Assembly (NCBI RefSeq): GCF_003323715.1
Contig: NZ_QOIN01000039.1
Coordinates: 1 to 64,000 of the forward strand
Direction: 5' to 3'
Length of the DNA stretch: 64,000 nt
Source of the DNA: Streptomyces diacarni
Lineage (GTDB): Bacteria > Actinomycetota > Actinomycetes > Streptomycetales > Streptomycetaceae
The translations under genes were made by a program, and so were the position numbers. The stretch's first letter is position 1. Each line of letters begins with the position of its first letter. Below, piece after piece: positions 8,676-17,011 of this stretch. A model generated the notes under the pieces. The model was not told where the DNA came from. It searched no databases and worked only from the letters and a program-made list of their open reading frames with translations.

Positions 8676-9359
8676 GTGCCCAGCCTCATACCGGCAACCG
8701 ACGACACCGGTGCCACCGACACCAGCAACGCCACCGATGCGAACGGAGCCGTGACGAACAACGCCGATGCGAACGGCGCCGATGCGAACGGCGCCGGTAG
8801 CGCGGTCGACGGCGAGCAGCCGCCGGAGAGCGCGGAGCGCACCGGCCTCCTGCCGGTCGACTCCGCCGAGGAGCTGCGTGAACTCCTCGGTCAGCCGCAC
8901 CCGGTGGTGGTGGACAAGGTGCACCAGCGGCTGACCGACGCCGACCTGGACATGCTGGCGCGTTCGCCGTTCGGCATCCTCGCCACCTCCGACGCGTCCG
9001 GCAACTGCGACGCCTCACCTCGAGGCGGTCGAGCCGGGTTCGCCCGAGCCTTGGACCGCGGCACGCTGGCGCTGCCCGACCTTCCCGGCAACCGCCGGGG
9101 TGACAGCTTCCACAACATCCTGGAGAACCCGCACGTCGGCCTGGTCTTCCTCATCCCCGGCTCCTCCGAGGTGCTGCGGATCAACGGCCGCGCCCATGTC
9201 CTGAAGGACGCGCCGTTCTTCGACGCGATGGCCGTCAAGGGCCGGCGCCCCAGACTCGCGCTGCTGGTCGGGATCGACGAGATCTACCTGCACTGCCCGC
9301 AGTCACTCAACCGCTCCCAGCTGTGGGGCGCCAAGAACGCACCGGCTACGCGCGGGTGA
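8676..9359 (+). CDS. PPOX-type FMN-binding flavoprotein (MSMEG_1061-like)
   Basis: 227 residues from a GTG preceded by CTGGAG. After a low-complexity leader (about 1-55, rich in Asn, Asp, Ala, Gly) comes a split-barrel flavin-binding domain of the pyridoxamine 5'-phosphate oxidase superfamily: FGILATSDASGNCDASPRGG, DLPGNRRGDSFHNILENPHVGLVFLIPG and LRINGRAHVL. These motifs match the MSMEG_1061-like FMN-dependent branch, whose substrates are mostly unknown. It follows the iron transporter by 174 bases on the same strand, so it may be co-expressed and could act in siderophore or iron reduction, but this is inference. The track of the frame upstream of 8676 has no RBS. Confidence 0.78.
   Translation: MPSLIPATDDTGATDTSNATDANGAVTNNADANGADANGAGSAVDGEQPPESAERTGLLPVDSAEELRELLGQPHPVVVDKVHQRLTDADLDMLARSPFGILATSDASGNCDASPRGGRAGFARALDRGTLALPDLPGNRRGDSFHNILENPHVGLVFLIPGSSEVLRINGRAHVLKDAPFFDAMAVKGRRPRLALLVGIDEIYLHCPQSLNRSQLWGAKNAPATRG
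8736..8795 (+). repeat. 15-bp tandem repeats inside the PPOX gene leader
   Basis: Three copies of GATGCGAACGGMGCC lie at 8736-8750, 8766-8780 and 8781-8795, the last two directly adjacent. They encode the repeated pentapeptide DANGA near the protein N-terminus, before the folded domain. Slippage could lengthen or shorten this leader without changing the frame. Confidence 0.85.
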
Positions 9360-9500
9360 CGTGCGCTGGGCCGGGTGACGGGCCATCGCGTGCTCGGTGC
9401 GCGCGGTGAGTCCGGTGCACGCGATAAGCCCGGTGCACGCGGTATACCCCGGGCGCCGCGAATGTGCACTGCGCGCGGCCCGTTTCCCCGGGGCGCACGT

Positions 9501-9923
9501 TCAGCTGCCGTACTTCTCGCGCATCTCCGCCAGGAACTCGGGTGACGGCGTTCCGGGTGTGGACACGTCGATCACCTGCCCGTTGGGGTCTTCGACCAAC
9601 ATGCTGCGCTGCCCGTAGAAGGTGTCGCGCGGCGGTTCGACGATTCTCGTACCGGCCGCCACCGCCCGTGCGTACACCGCCTCCACGTCGTCCACCACGA
9701 AGGTCAGCACGGCGCCCTGGGCTCTGCCCCGGTACGCCTCCGGGACCAACTCGTGCTCACGGCGCCAGATGCCCAGTTCGTTCAGCGGGTTGTCCGGCGC
9801 TTGCAGGTTGACGAACCAGTCACTGTCGAACGCCACGGTGAATCCGAGGAGATCGACGAAGAAGTCCCGTGTCCCGGCCAGATCGTCGGAGAGGATGTTG
9901 GCAAAGGCCCGGTTGATGGTCAT
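9501..9923 (-). CDS. VOC-family (glyoxalase/bleomycin-resistance fold) protein
   Basis: A 140-residue single-domain protein with the beta-alpha-beta-beta-beta layout of the vicinal oxygen chelate superfamily: NILSDDLAGTRDFFVDLLGF at the N-terminus, then VLTFVVDDVEAVYARAVAAG and the C-terminal strand with YGQRSMLVEDPNGQVIDV. The Glu/His metal positions of true glyoxalase I are only partly visible, so the activity is not assigned. It could be a dioxygenase, a lyase or an antibiotic-binding protein. It is convergent with the PPOX gene and divergent from the MFS transporter. Confidence 0.82.
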   Translation of the reverse strand: MTINRAFANILSDDLAGTRDFFVDLLGFTVAFDSDWFVNLQAPDNPLNELGIWRREHELVPEAYRGRAQGAVLTFVVDDVEAVYARAVAAGTRIVEPPRDTFYGQRSMLVEDPNGQVIDVSTPGTPSPEFLAEMREKYGS

Positions 9924-10071
9924 GAACCCTCCAGATCAGAGGTTCGGCGCAGCGATCACACCTGCACTCTACGTGCGCTCGTTCGGTGCGTCGCGGAAAA
10001 ACCCGCGTCCGTTGCTCCCGCTCTCCCGGCGCTGACCGACCACAGTCCCGAACGGACCGGCGAGGGAAATT

Positions 10072-10085
10072 GTGATGCAAGTCAC
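10072..10085. promoter_or_regulatory. Crp-like site upstream of the MFS gene
   Basis: GTGATGCAAGTCAC fits GTG-N6-GNCAC, the pattern reported for Streptomyces Crp, and in full reads TGTGA-N6-TCACG, close to the classical CRP palindrome. It lies about 80 bases before the MFS start in the divergent VOC/MFS intergenic region. Only the sequence match supports it. Confidence 0.4.
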
Positions 10086-10166
10086 GCCCGATTTGCCGGA
10101 TTACCGGGGTCCCGCGCGCCGCCATGATTCCCGCGAGAAAGACAACACCGGGAGTAAGGAACGCGA

Positions 10167-11600
10167 GTGAACAGCAGTCGAAGCGTCGGATCGTGGCGGG
10201 AACTCGGCAGCCACCTGGGCACCGTCGTGGTGCTGGCCGGTGGCGTTCTCGTGGGCGCCATCAACATCTATCTGGCCGCGAGCCTGCTGCCGACAGCAGT
10301 CGCGGACATCGGCGGCGAACGGCTCTACGCGTGGAACATGACCGTGTTCCTGATCGGCCAGGTGGTCGCGACCATGCTCGTGAGCTGGACGCTGGCGAAG
10401 AGCGGCAACATCGGTGCGTACCTGCTGGGCTTCGGAGTCTTCGCCGCGGGCTCGGCGCTGTGCGCGGCGAGTCCCGTGATGCCGGTACTGCTGGTCGGCC
10501 GCGGCGTCCAGGGGCTGGGGGCAGGCTTGCTGACCGGCCTGGGGTTCGCTCTGATCCATTCGGCGCTCCCACAACGCTTGTGGGTACGCGGCAGCGCCTT
10601 GATCTCCGCCATGTTCGGCCTGGGCAACTTCGTCGGCCCGGCACTGGGCGGGCTCTTCGCGCAGTTCGGGTCGTGGCGGTTGGCCTTCGTCGTGTTGGCT
10701 CTCGGCTCGGTGGTGCTCGCGGCGTTGGTACCGAAGGGGCTTCCGCGCAACGGCGGCGCCGGGGGCGCACCGGTGCCGGTCGCGCTCCGCTCGCTGCTGC
10801 TGGTCGTCGGGACGGCGGGCGCGGTGAGCGTCGCCGGGGTCATCTCGGACACGCTGGTGAGGGTGGCTCTGCTGGCCCTGGCTCTCACACTGGTCTGGGC
10901 CTTCGTGCGGACCGAGAAGCGCACCAGTGTGCGCGTGCTGCCCCGCCCGACCTACCAGGCCGGCTCGACTCTGCGCTGGGTCTACCTGACCATCGCGCTG
11001 CTCGCCTCGGGGGTCGCCGTGGAGACCTTCCTTCCGCTGTTCGGCCAGCGGCTCGGCGGTCTTCCCCCGCTGGCAGCCGGGTTCTTCGGCGCCGCCTTGT
11101 CACTCGGCTGGTCCCTCACCCAGGTCGTGAGCTCCTCCGCGCACCGGCCACGGACCGTACGCCTGCTGCGGACGACCGGACCCGGGCTGCTCGCCGCCGG
11201 GCTCGCCGTCCTCGCCATGCTGCAGCAGCGCGACGCGTCGATGCCGGTGGTCCTCGTCTGGCTGCCCGTGCTCCTCATCGCCGGGGCCGGCATCGGCCTC
11301 GCCATGCCCCACCTGTCGGTCGCCGCGATGACCAGCACGACGGACAAGCGGGAAGGAGAGAAGGCCGCCGCGGCGATCGCGACCGTGCTGACGATGTCCA
11401 CCGCGTTCGGTGCGGCGCTCGCCGGTCTCCTGGTCAACGTGGGCGGCCCCTCGCTGGTCTCCTCCGCACGGTGGCTCCTCCTGGGCTTCGCTCTCCTGTC
11501 CGCTCTGGGAATGCTCACGGCGCTGCGCACCGAACACAGCGGCGCGCGGTCCGCCGGAACGTCCCGGAGGGACGAGGTGGAGACGGCTGTCGAGCCGTGA
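10167..11600 (+). CDS. MFS transporter (drug/H+ antiporter-like)
   Basis: 477 residues with about 14 hydrophobic segments, starting at a GTG with AAGGA upstream. The first segment GGVLVGAINIYLAASLLPTAV and the motif GRGVQGLGAGLLTGLGFALI (the antiporter motif C region RGxQGxGaG) place it among proton-driven exporters of the major facilitator superfamily. The substrate is unknown. The gene is monocistronic, ending in a strong bidirectional terminator shared with the convergent lipoprotein gene, and its promoter region contains a Crp-like palindrome. Confidence 0.85.
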   Translation: MNSSRSVGSWRELGSHLGTVVVLAGGVLVGAINIYLAASLLPTAVADIGGERLYAWNMTVFLIGQVVATMLVSWTLAKSGNIGAYLLGFGVFAAGSALCAASPVMPVLLVGRGVQGLGAGLLTGLGFALIHSALPQRLWVRGSALISAMFGLGNFVGPALGGLFAQFGSWRLAFVVLALGSVVLAALVPKGLPRNGGAGGAPVPVALRSLLLVVGTAGAVSVAGVISDTLVRVALLALALTLVWAFVRTEKRTSVRVLPRPTYQAGSTLRWVYLTIALLASGVAVETFLPLFGQRLGGLPPLAAGFFGAALSLGWSLTQVVSSSAHRPRTVRLLRTTGPGLLAAGLAVLAMLQQRDASMPVVLVWLPVLLIAGAGIGLAMPHLSVAAMTSTTDKREGEKAAAAIATVLTMSTAFGAALAGLLVNVGGPSLVSSARWLLLGFALLSALGMLTALRTEHSGARSAGTSRRDEVETAVEP

Positions 11601-11652
11601 AGCGCCCTTGAAGGCTGAGCGGGACGTCGCCGTTCGGCCACTGGAGCCCCGT

Positions 11653-11688
11653 CCGTCCGGTGCAGCGCCCGACGACTGCACCGGACGG
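11653..11688. terminator. Bidirectional hairpin terminator
   Basis: Arms CCGTCCGGTGCAG (11653-11665) and CTGCACCGGACGG (11676-11688) form a perfect 13-bp stem with a 10-base loop, midway between the convergent MFS and lipoprotein genes. There is no U tract, as is usual in Streptomyces. Confidence 0.8.
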
Positions 11689-11733
11689 AAACGCCTGTTT
11701 GCCTCCCGCGCTCCCGTCAGACCTTCGGAGGGG

Positions 11734-12276
11734 TCACGTTGAGACCTTCCAGGTCACGTCCTTGAGCTCCAGCTCCTCCAGAGTGGCGCCTCGCGGTACC
11801 ACGAACAGAGCGCACACCTTCCGGGACTCGAACTGGTCCAGAAGCCCGTCCCCATCCGCATCACCCTGGTCGTCCTCCTCAGGACAGGGGCGGAACACGC
11901 TTGGCTCCGTCACCTCCAACTGCTCGAGGTCGTGCCCCTCGGAGTCGGTACCGAACATCTTCGGCGGCCCGGACAGTTCCTCTCCCGACTGGTTCTCGAA
12001 CGTGAGGTCCACGTAGTACGGGAGGCCACGGGGCGGTCTCACGCCGCCGAGAGAGTCGTCAGCTACTTTGACGCCCTTCAGGTCCGAACGACGACCTTCG
12101 CGCACCTTGACGGGCGTGACGTACAACTTGCCGGGATCCTCCTCCGCCACGATCAGACCGCCTACCGGAACACCGACCTGGCTTCCCAGCGTGGGAGAAG
12201 AATCTCCGCAAGCGCTGACCAGTAACAGTGCTCCGCCGATCAGTGCCCCGTACGCAGCGCGTCGAACATGTCGCAT
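11734..12276 (-). CDS. Predicted lipoprotein of unknown function
   Basis: 180 residues with a lipoprotein signal peptide and lipobox LVSAC (Cys about 23), then an extracytoplasmic domain with two further Cys (RPCPEED and SRKVCALFVVPRG) that may form a disulphide. The stretch PYYVDLTFENQSGEELSG resembles the immunoglobulin-like DUF4352-type lipoproteins, and GDADGDGLLDQFES between the cysteines looks like an EF-hand-like Ca-binding loop (DADGDG). It is transcribed alone, convergent with the MFS gene. No function is assigned. Confidence 0.7.
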   Translation of the reverse strand: MRHVRRAAYGALIGGALLLVSACGDSSPTLGSQVGVPVGGLIVAEEDPGKLYVTPVKVREGRRSDLKGVKVADDSLGGVRPPRGLPYYVDLTFENQSGEELSGPPKMFGTDSEGHDLEQLEVTEPSVFRPCPEEDDQGDADGDGLLDQFESRKVCALFVVPRGATLEELELKDVTWKVST

Positions 12277-12560
12277 TCCTGTGTCCCCTCGTCACGGAGC
12301 ATCGTCGGCCATACCCGCGCCGAGGTCATCCCCCTCCTCCCACCGCGCAGGCCTTCGCTGCCGCGCCGCCACCGGCCCGAACTGGGACGCGGTGGAGGAG
12401 CGAGGCGCTTGGAAGCGTTTGTTCTGTGGGGAAGAGGCAGTGCTGAACAACTCGACGGGTGCTGTGATCGGAAGCGAACGACGGGCACGGAGCGTCCATT
12501 CCGAGGAGCACAGCTCCCGGGCGGGAAGCCCCCGGCCCGACGCGCGCTCGAAGGAGAACG

Positions 12561-13172
12561 ATGTTTCCGTTGCGGTTGCTGTCCGCGTTGTGCGCCGCAC
12601 CGTTGCTCGTGGCCGCCTTCGTCGGTGTCGCCTGGCTGGCCCTGCGCGTCCACCCGCTGTACCTGCTGCTCGGCTCGGTCTGTGTCGCGCTCGCGCTGGC
12701 GCTCGGCTGCCGGATCCACAGCCGTTTCGTGGACCAGGGGTCTGCTCCCCTCGCGTTCGTCGTGGGCCTCGTCCTGGTCGCCACCGTTCTCGCCGGCTAT
12801 GTGGTGGCGTTCAACGCGGTCGCTCCACAGCACACGTGCACCGTGACCGAGGAGCGCACCTGGAAGCGGTACAGCCCCGGCGGCTACACGACCTACACCC
12901 ACCGTCGGCTGGCGTGCGCTGACGGGCGGACCGATTCCTTGGGGAGCGAACTGACGGCTCGACAAGGAGAGGACACCACCGACGAGAAGGACCGCACCCG
13001 GCTGTCGGTGGCCTACGACCCGAACGGCCGGCTGCCTTCCTTGGACCTCGACGACCAGTTCTGGTGGGTTCTGTGGGCGAGCTTCGGCATGGCACTGGTG
13101 ATCGCGGTACACGTGGGGGTCGTCATCGCCGAACAACGCCGGAGGCGAGGCCAGAAGAACCACTCGCCGTAG
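12561..13172 (+). CDS. Membrane protein of unknown function
   Basis: 203 residues starting at an ATG with GAAGGAG well placed upstream. Three hydrophobic segments lie in the N-terminal 85 residues, then an extracytoplasmic loop of about 80 residues containing two Cys (HTCTVTEERTWKRYSPGGYTTY and RLACADGR), and a final helix near 172-192 followed by a basic tail RRRRG. This topology suggests a membrane-anchored sensor-like or structural protein. No family is recognised. Confidence 0.65.
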   Translation: MFPLRLLSALCAAPLLVAAFVGVAWLALRVHPLYLLLGSVCVALALALGCRIHSRFVDQGSAPLAFVVGLVLVATVLAGYVVAFNAVAPQHTCTVTEERTWKRYSPGGYTTYTHRRLACADGRTDSLGSELTARQGEDTTDEKDRTRLSVAYDPNGRLPSLDLDDQFWWVLWASFGMALVIAVHVGVVIAEQRRRRGQKNHSP

Positions 13173-13193
13173 GCCAGGCCCGCTGCCGCCGCA

Positions 13194-13285
13194 CTGTCCG
13201 CTCACGAACCCGCCACGACCCGCAGGCGGCGGCGGGCGACACCCGAGCGGACAGCGCCAGAGGCGGGCATCGTGTGAGCGGACAG
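13194..13285. repeat. Long-loop inverted repeat between convergent genes
   Basis: CTGTCCGCTCAC (13194-13205) is repeated inverted as GTGAGCGGACAG (13274-13285), with the sequence GAGCGGACAGC also occurring at 13245-13255. The element lies between the convergent membrane-protein and SDR genes and could act as a weak terminator, although the 68-base loop is long for that. Confidence 0.5.
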
Positions 13286-13290
13286 CACGG

Positions 13291-14046
13291 TCACCGCAGC
13301 TTGACGGAGCCCCCGTCGGCCATGACGGTCTGCCCGGTCATGTACTGGGCGTCGTCGCTCGCGAGGAAGGCCACGATGGGGGCGACGTCGCGGTCGGGGT
13401 CCCCGAAGCGCCCCAGGGGCACGGCGGCGGCGGACTGCGCGTACTGCTCGGGACGCGCCTCGGCCCACTTGGCCACCCCGGCTGTCAGGGCCATCGGGCA
13501 GACCACGTTGACGCGGATGTCGAGCGGCGCCCACTCGTTCGCGGCGACACGGCTCAGGCCGCGGATGGCCTCCTTCGCAGCCGCGTAGGAGGCCTGGTTG
13601 GGCTGGCCGTTGAGCCCGGCCCCGGAGCCGAAGTTGATGACGGAAGCGTTGCCGGACTTCGTCAGCTCGGGCAGAGCGGCGAGCATGAAGTTGCGGGTGG
13701 CGTACAGGCCGGTGTCCATCGCGAGGTTCCAGTCGTCGTCCGTCTGCTCCTCGAACGGCTTCTGGCGGGACACGCTCGCGTTGTTGACCAGCACATCGAG
13801 GGAGCCGAAGCGCTCCACCGCGGTCGCCACGGCCGTGTCCGCGACGGCCCGGTCCGAGACGTCACCCCGCAGGAAGACGACGGCGTCGCCCAGTTCCGCG
13901 GCGAGCGCGTGCCCCGCCTCCTGTTGCAGGTCGACGACCACGACGCGGGCCCCTCGGGCGACGAAGAGCCTGGTGATGGCGCCGCCGATGCCCGAAGCGC
14001 CCCCTGTGACGATGACGGACTTGCCCTGCAGGGTCTGGGGATCCAT
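13291..14046 (-). CDS. SDR-family NAD(P)-dependent oxidoreductase
   Basis: 251 residues from an ATG at 14044-14046 with AAAGGCAG upstream; the frame runs further but encodes only an unlikely His/Thr-rich leader. The cofactor loop is VTGGASGIGG (TGxxxGxG) near residue 14, the acidic DLQQ after strand 2 suggests NAD preference, and the catalytic YAAAK follows a Ser-rich strand. The usual NNAG is NNAS here. The C-terminal ASDDAQYMTGQTVMADGG is typical of classical SDRs. It is the last gene of an SDR-SDR-MFS cluster divergent from marR. The substrate is unknown. Confidence 0.85.
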   Translation of the reverse strand: MDPQTLQGKSVIVTGGASGIGGAITRLFVARGARVVVVDLQQEAGHALAAELGDAVVFLRGDVSDRAVADTAVATAVERFGSLDVLVNNASVSRQKPFEEQTDDDWNLAMDTGLYATRNFMLAALPELTKSGNASVINFGSGAGLNGQPNQASYAAAKEAIRGLSRVAANEWAPLDIRVNVVCPMALTAGVAKWAEARPEQYAQSAAAVPLGRFGDPDRDVAPIVAFLASDDAQYMTGQTVMADGGSVKLR

Positions 14047-14049
14047 GGT

Positions 14050-14140
14050 GAGCTGCCTTTCGTGTGTGCGTGCGTTTCCACGTGCGTGTGGGTGGGTGAG
14101 CCCGCGTACGTGGGTGTGCGTGGGTGCGTGAGGTGTCACA
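14050..14140. repeat. GT/GC alternating low-complexity tract between two SDR genes
   Basis: A run rich in alternating purine-pyrimidine steps (repeated GTGTGTGCGTGCG, GTGCGTGTGGGTGGGTGAG and GTGGGTGTGCGTGGGTGCGTG units). Such DNA can adopt Z-form and is prone to slippage. No gene or hairpin is evident; it separates the two SDR genes by about 160 bases. Confidence 0.6.
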
Positions 14141-14208
14141 CGCGGGCCGGGCCCGCCCGCACACCCGGGGGGGGGCGGAGCACGGCGGAGGTGGTCCGAC
14201 GCCGCGGC

Positions 14209-15006
14209 TCAGACGGGGAGCTGGGCGCGGCGGCCGGGAGCGGCGGACGACTGCATGGTCATCCCCCCGTCGACGACCAGGAGCTGGCCGGTGAGGTAGC
14301 GGGACTCGTCCGAGGCGAGGAAGACCATGGTGTGGCCGATGTCCTCGGGCGAGCCGAGACGGGGCAGAGCGTTGCCCTTCTTGAGGCTCTCGACGACGTC
14401 TTCGGGCAGGTTGTTCTCCAGCGCGGGGGTCACGACCGCTCCGGGGGCGACGGCGTTGCAGCGCACGTTGTGGGGCCCGTACTGGACGGCGGTGGACTTG
14501 GTGATGTTGACCACGGCGGCCTTGACCGCACCGTAGGACGTCTGCAGGACGTCGCCGACCAGTGCGGCGACGGACGCGGTGTTGATGATCGATCCGCCTC
14601 CCGCCCGGATCATGTGCGGGAGTGCGTGCCGGGTCCCCAGGAGCGTGCTGCGCAGGTTGCGGGCGACGGCACGGTCGAACTCGTCCATGTCCATGCGCAG
14701 GACGTCCAGGTCGACGCGCGGATTCGTGCCGCCCACGTGGTTGCAGAGCACGTGCAGGCCACCGAACTCGCTGACGGCTGAGGCGGTCATGCGCGCGATC
14801 GAGTCCTCGTCCGTGACGTCCACCGTCACGGCCAGGGCCTGTCCGCCGTCCTGCTCGATGAGCGCGGCGGACTCCTCGGCGGCCGCGGTGTCGTAGTCGG
14901 CCACCACGACCCTGGCGCCCTCGCCGCTGATCAGCTGCGCGGCGGCACGGCCGATGCCGCTGCCCGCCCCGGTGACGACCGCGACCTTGTCCTTGAGACG
15001 TTCCAT
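14209..15006 (-). CDS. SDR-family NAD(P)-dependent oxidoreductase
   Basis: 265 residues with AAGGAAG upstream of the ATG. The N-terminal VTGAGSGIGRAAA is the cofactor loop, VVADYD after strand 2 suggests NAD(H), and catalytic SYGAVKAA contains the Tyr-x-x-x-Lys pair after NTASVAA. The NNAG position reads NHVGG, a deviation. The C-terminal ASDESRYLTGQLLVVDGG is standard. It is related to, but clearly different from, the neighbouring SDR, so the two probably oxidise or reduce consecutive or alternative substrates. Transcribed with an MFS exporter and likely controlled by the divergent MarR regulator. Confidence 0.86.
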   Translation of the reverse strand: MERLKDKVAVVTGAGSGIGRAAAQLISGEGARVVVADYDTAAAEESAALIEQDGGQALAVTVDVTDEDSIARMTASAVSEFGGLHVLCNHVGGTNPRVDLDVLRMDMDEFDRAVARNLRSTLLGTRHALPHMIRAGGGSIINTASVAALVGDVLQTSYGAVKAAVVNITKSTAVQYGPHNVRCNAVAPGAVVTPALENNLPEDVVESLKKGNALPRLGSPEDIGHTMVFLASDESRYLTGQLLVVDGGMTMQSSAAPGRRAQLPV

Positions 15007-15067
15007 GTCTGTGCTTCCTTCGCTTCTCCGGTCGGCCTGTTGCTTCAGGAGTTGGATGGCGTGCGGG

Positions 15068-16513
15068 TCAGCGGGCGGCGCCGACGGCGGGAGCCGCCGC
15101 GGTCTGCCGCCCCGCAGCGGGCCGGTGGGGACGGGGGATGAGGAGAGTGACGGCGATGCCGAGGAGTGCGGCGACCATCGCGACGACGTAGGTCGTGCGG
15201 AAGCCCTGCTCGGTCGGTACGGAGACCGAGCCGAGCTGCGTGCTCATACCAGCGAGAATCGCGGCCATCACCGCGCTGGAGGAGGAGGTGCCGACGGAGC
15301 GCATCAGCGAGTTGACGCCGTTGGCGGACGCTGTCTCGTTGCCGGGGACCGCGCCCATGATCAGGGCCGGGCTCGCCGCGTAGGCGATGCCCACACCGGC
15401 GCTGACGATCAGCGACATGACGACGATCTGCCACACCTCGGCCATGAGCAGCAGGCCCACGCCGTATCCGAACCCGATCACGCACAGACCGGTCAGCAAG
15501 GTCACACGAGCGCCGTACCTGGCGGTGAGGCGCGCGGAGAGAGGCGCGAAGGCCATCATGATCAGTCCGCTCGGCGCCAGTGCCAGGCCGGCCGCCAGGG
15601 TGGACTGGCCCAGGCCGTACCCCGTGGCGGAGGGCGACTGGAGCAACTGCGGCAGCACCAGCGACGTCGCGTACATGGCGAAGCCGACCAGGAGAGAGGC
15701 CAGGTTGGTGAACAGGACGGGGCGGCGTGCGGTGACGCGGAGGTCCACGAGCGGCTGCGCGACGCGCAGCTCGTACCAGCTCCACGCCAGCAGTATCACC
15801 ACGCCACCGGCGAACAGACCGAGAGTGGAGCCGCTGGCCCAGCCCCAGCTGCCGCCCTTGGTGGCGGGCAGGAGCAGGCACACCAGACCGGCGGACAGAC
15901 CGACGGCGCCGAGGGCGTCGAAGCGCCCCGGTGACTGGTTCGGGGACTCACGCAGCAGGGCCGTCACCAGCGCGAGACAGATCACCCCCAGCGCTGCGGC
16001 GAACCAGAACAGCACGTGCCAGTCGGCGTACTGGACGAGGGCCGCCGACGCCGGCAGCCCGACGGCCCCACCGACACCGAGGGCGGCACTGACCAGGGCG
16101 ATGGCTCCGCCGACACGTGCGGCGGGCAGCACGTCACGCAGGAAGCTGAGACCGACCGGTATGACGCCGGTGGCCAGGCCCTGCAGCGCCCGGCCTGTGA
16201 TCACCGGTACCAGACTGTCCGACACGGCGCAGAGCACCGACCCGACGACGACCAGCGCCAGGCTCGCGATGATGACCCTGCGTTTCCCGAACATGTCGCC
16301 GAGTCGCCCGGCGATGGGCGTGACCACGGCCGCGGCCAGGAGGGTGGCGGTGACCGCCCAGGAGGCGCTCGACGGTCCCGCGTGCAGCAGCCGGGGCAGC
16401 TGGGGAATGATCGGCACGATGAGGGTCTGCATCAGCGAGATCACGACACAGCTCAGAGTGATCACGGCAGTGACGGCCCCTGCCCCCACGGGGCGGACGG
16501 CCTTGGCTGACAA
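15068..16513 (-). CDS. MFS exporter (DHA2/EmrB-like, 14 helices)
   Basis: 481 residues and about 14 membrane helices. GRALQGLATGVIPVGLSFLRD is the antiporter motif C region, and RLGDMFGKRRV is the conserved loop 2-3 motif of the superfamily. The start is a TTG at 16511-16513, chosen because GGAG lies eight bases upstream and the protein starts just before the first helix. It begins the divergent operon beside marR. A MarR-controlled exporter with two dehydrogenases is a common arrangement for detoxifying small aromatic or phenolic compounds, which is inference here. Confidence 0.87.
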   Translation of the reverse strand: MSAKAVRPVGAGAVTAVITLSCVVISLMQTLIVPIIPQLPRLLHAGPSSASWAVTATLLAAAVVTPIAGRLGDMFGKRRVIIASLALVVVGSVLCAVSDSLVPVITGRALQGLATGVIPVGLSFLRDVLPAARVGGAIALVSAALGVGGAVGLPASAALVQYADWHVLFWFAAALGVICLALVTALLRESPNQSPGRFDALGAVGLSAGLVCLLLPATKGGSWGWASGSTLGLFAGGVVILLAWSWYELRVAQPLVDLRVTARRPVLFTNLASLLVGFAMYATSLVLPQLLQSPSATGYGLGQSTLAAGLALAPSGLIMMAFAPLSARLTARYGARVTLLTGLCVIGFGYGVGLLLMAEVWQIVVMSLIVSAGVGIAYAASPALIMGAVPGNETASANGVNSLMRSVGTSSSSAVMAAILAGMSTQLGSVSVPTEQGFRTTYVVAMVAALLGIAVTLLIPRPHRPAAGRQTAAAPAVGAAR

Positions 16514-17011
16514 CGAAGCACTCCTAGCTGAGAGGGGCCCGCCGCGAGCGGGCTGGATGGTTCGGTTCCCGCGAACTCGGGTGCCGCGGAAGGGACACGT
16601 TGTCGACGGCTTGGCGACCGGAACGCCGCCCGCCGCGCCGCCGGCGCGGACAACGGACGCGAGTACAGGCGACAGGCGCGGGCGAAGACAGCAGGGGTCT
16701 CGACTCGCGGGTGTGCCGCATCTCGGCGCACCGGCTACACGCCGCGAGAGCCGTCCGGGCGGGCGCCGGCGCCCGGGCCGGAAGGAAGATCCCCGAGCGC
16801 GGTGACTGGTGTGAGGTGACAGGTCTGTACGGTCGATCTCGCGGCCGAGGTGTCCCCACGGCGCGCGATGAGCTGCATGAACACGTTGTGCATGTTACAT
16901 ACACAAGGTGCCCGCGTGCAACGCTTCCCTGCACCGTTCAGTGCGGGGCGGGGGCGGGGGCGGGCACCGGCGTACCGACACGGCAGGAAACGACACGGAA
17001 AGAAGGTCGAG
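16514..17011. other. Divergent MFS/marR control region
   Basis: About 500 bases between the TTG of the MFS gene and the ATG of the MarR regulator. Apart from the palindrome at 16884-16904 no gene, hairpin or repeat is evident in it; the long open frames crossing it have no conserved sequence. Confidence 0.6.
16884..16904. promoter_or_regulatory. MarR-type operator palindrome
   Basis: A 21-bp palindrome with arms TTGTGCATGT and ACATACACAA around a single central T; only one arm position fails to pair. This TTG(T/C)..N..(A/G)CAA layout and spacing are typical of MarR dimers. It sits in an AT-richer pocket 107 bases before the regulator start and is the only palindrome in the divergent region. 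Confidence 0.75.

Noticed and set aside
7007..8800. 597-codon plus-strand frame overlapping the FecCD permease
   Set aside because: Arg-rich out-of-frame shadow of the permease with no hydrophobic pattern.
9360..9500. Repeated CGGTGCACGCG between the PPOX and VOC genes as a regulatory array
   Set aside because: Only two or three degenerate copies, between convergent genes, so no promoter function is likely.
12068..12922. 284-codon plus-strand frame across the lipoprotein and membrane-protein genes
   Set aside because: It overlaps two better-supported genes and lacks conserved features or an RBS.
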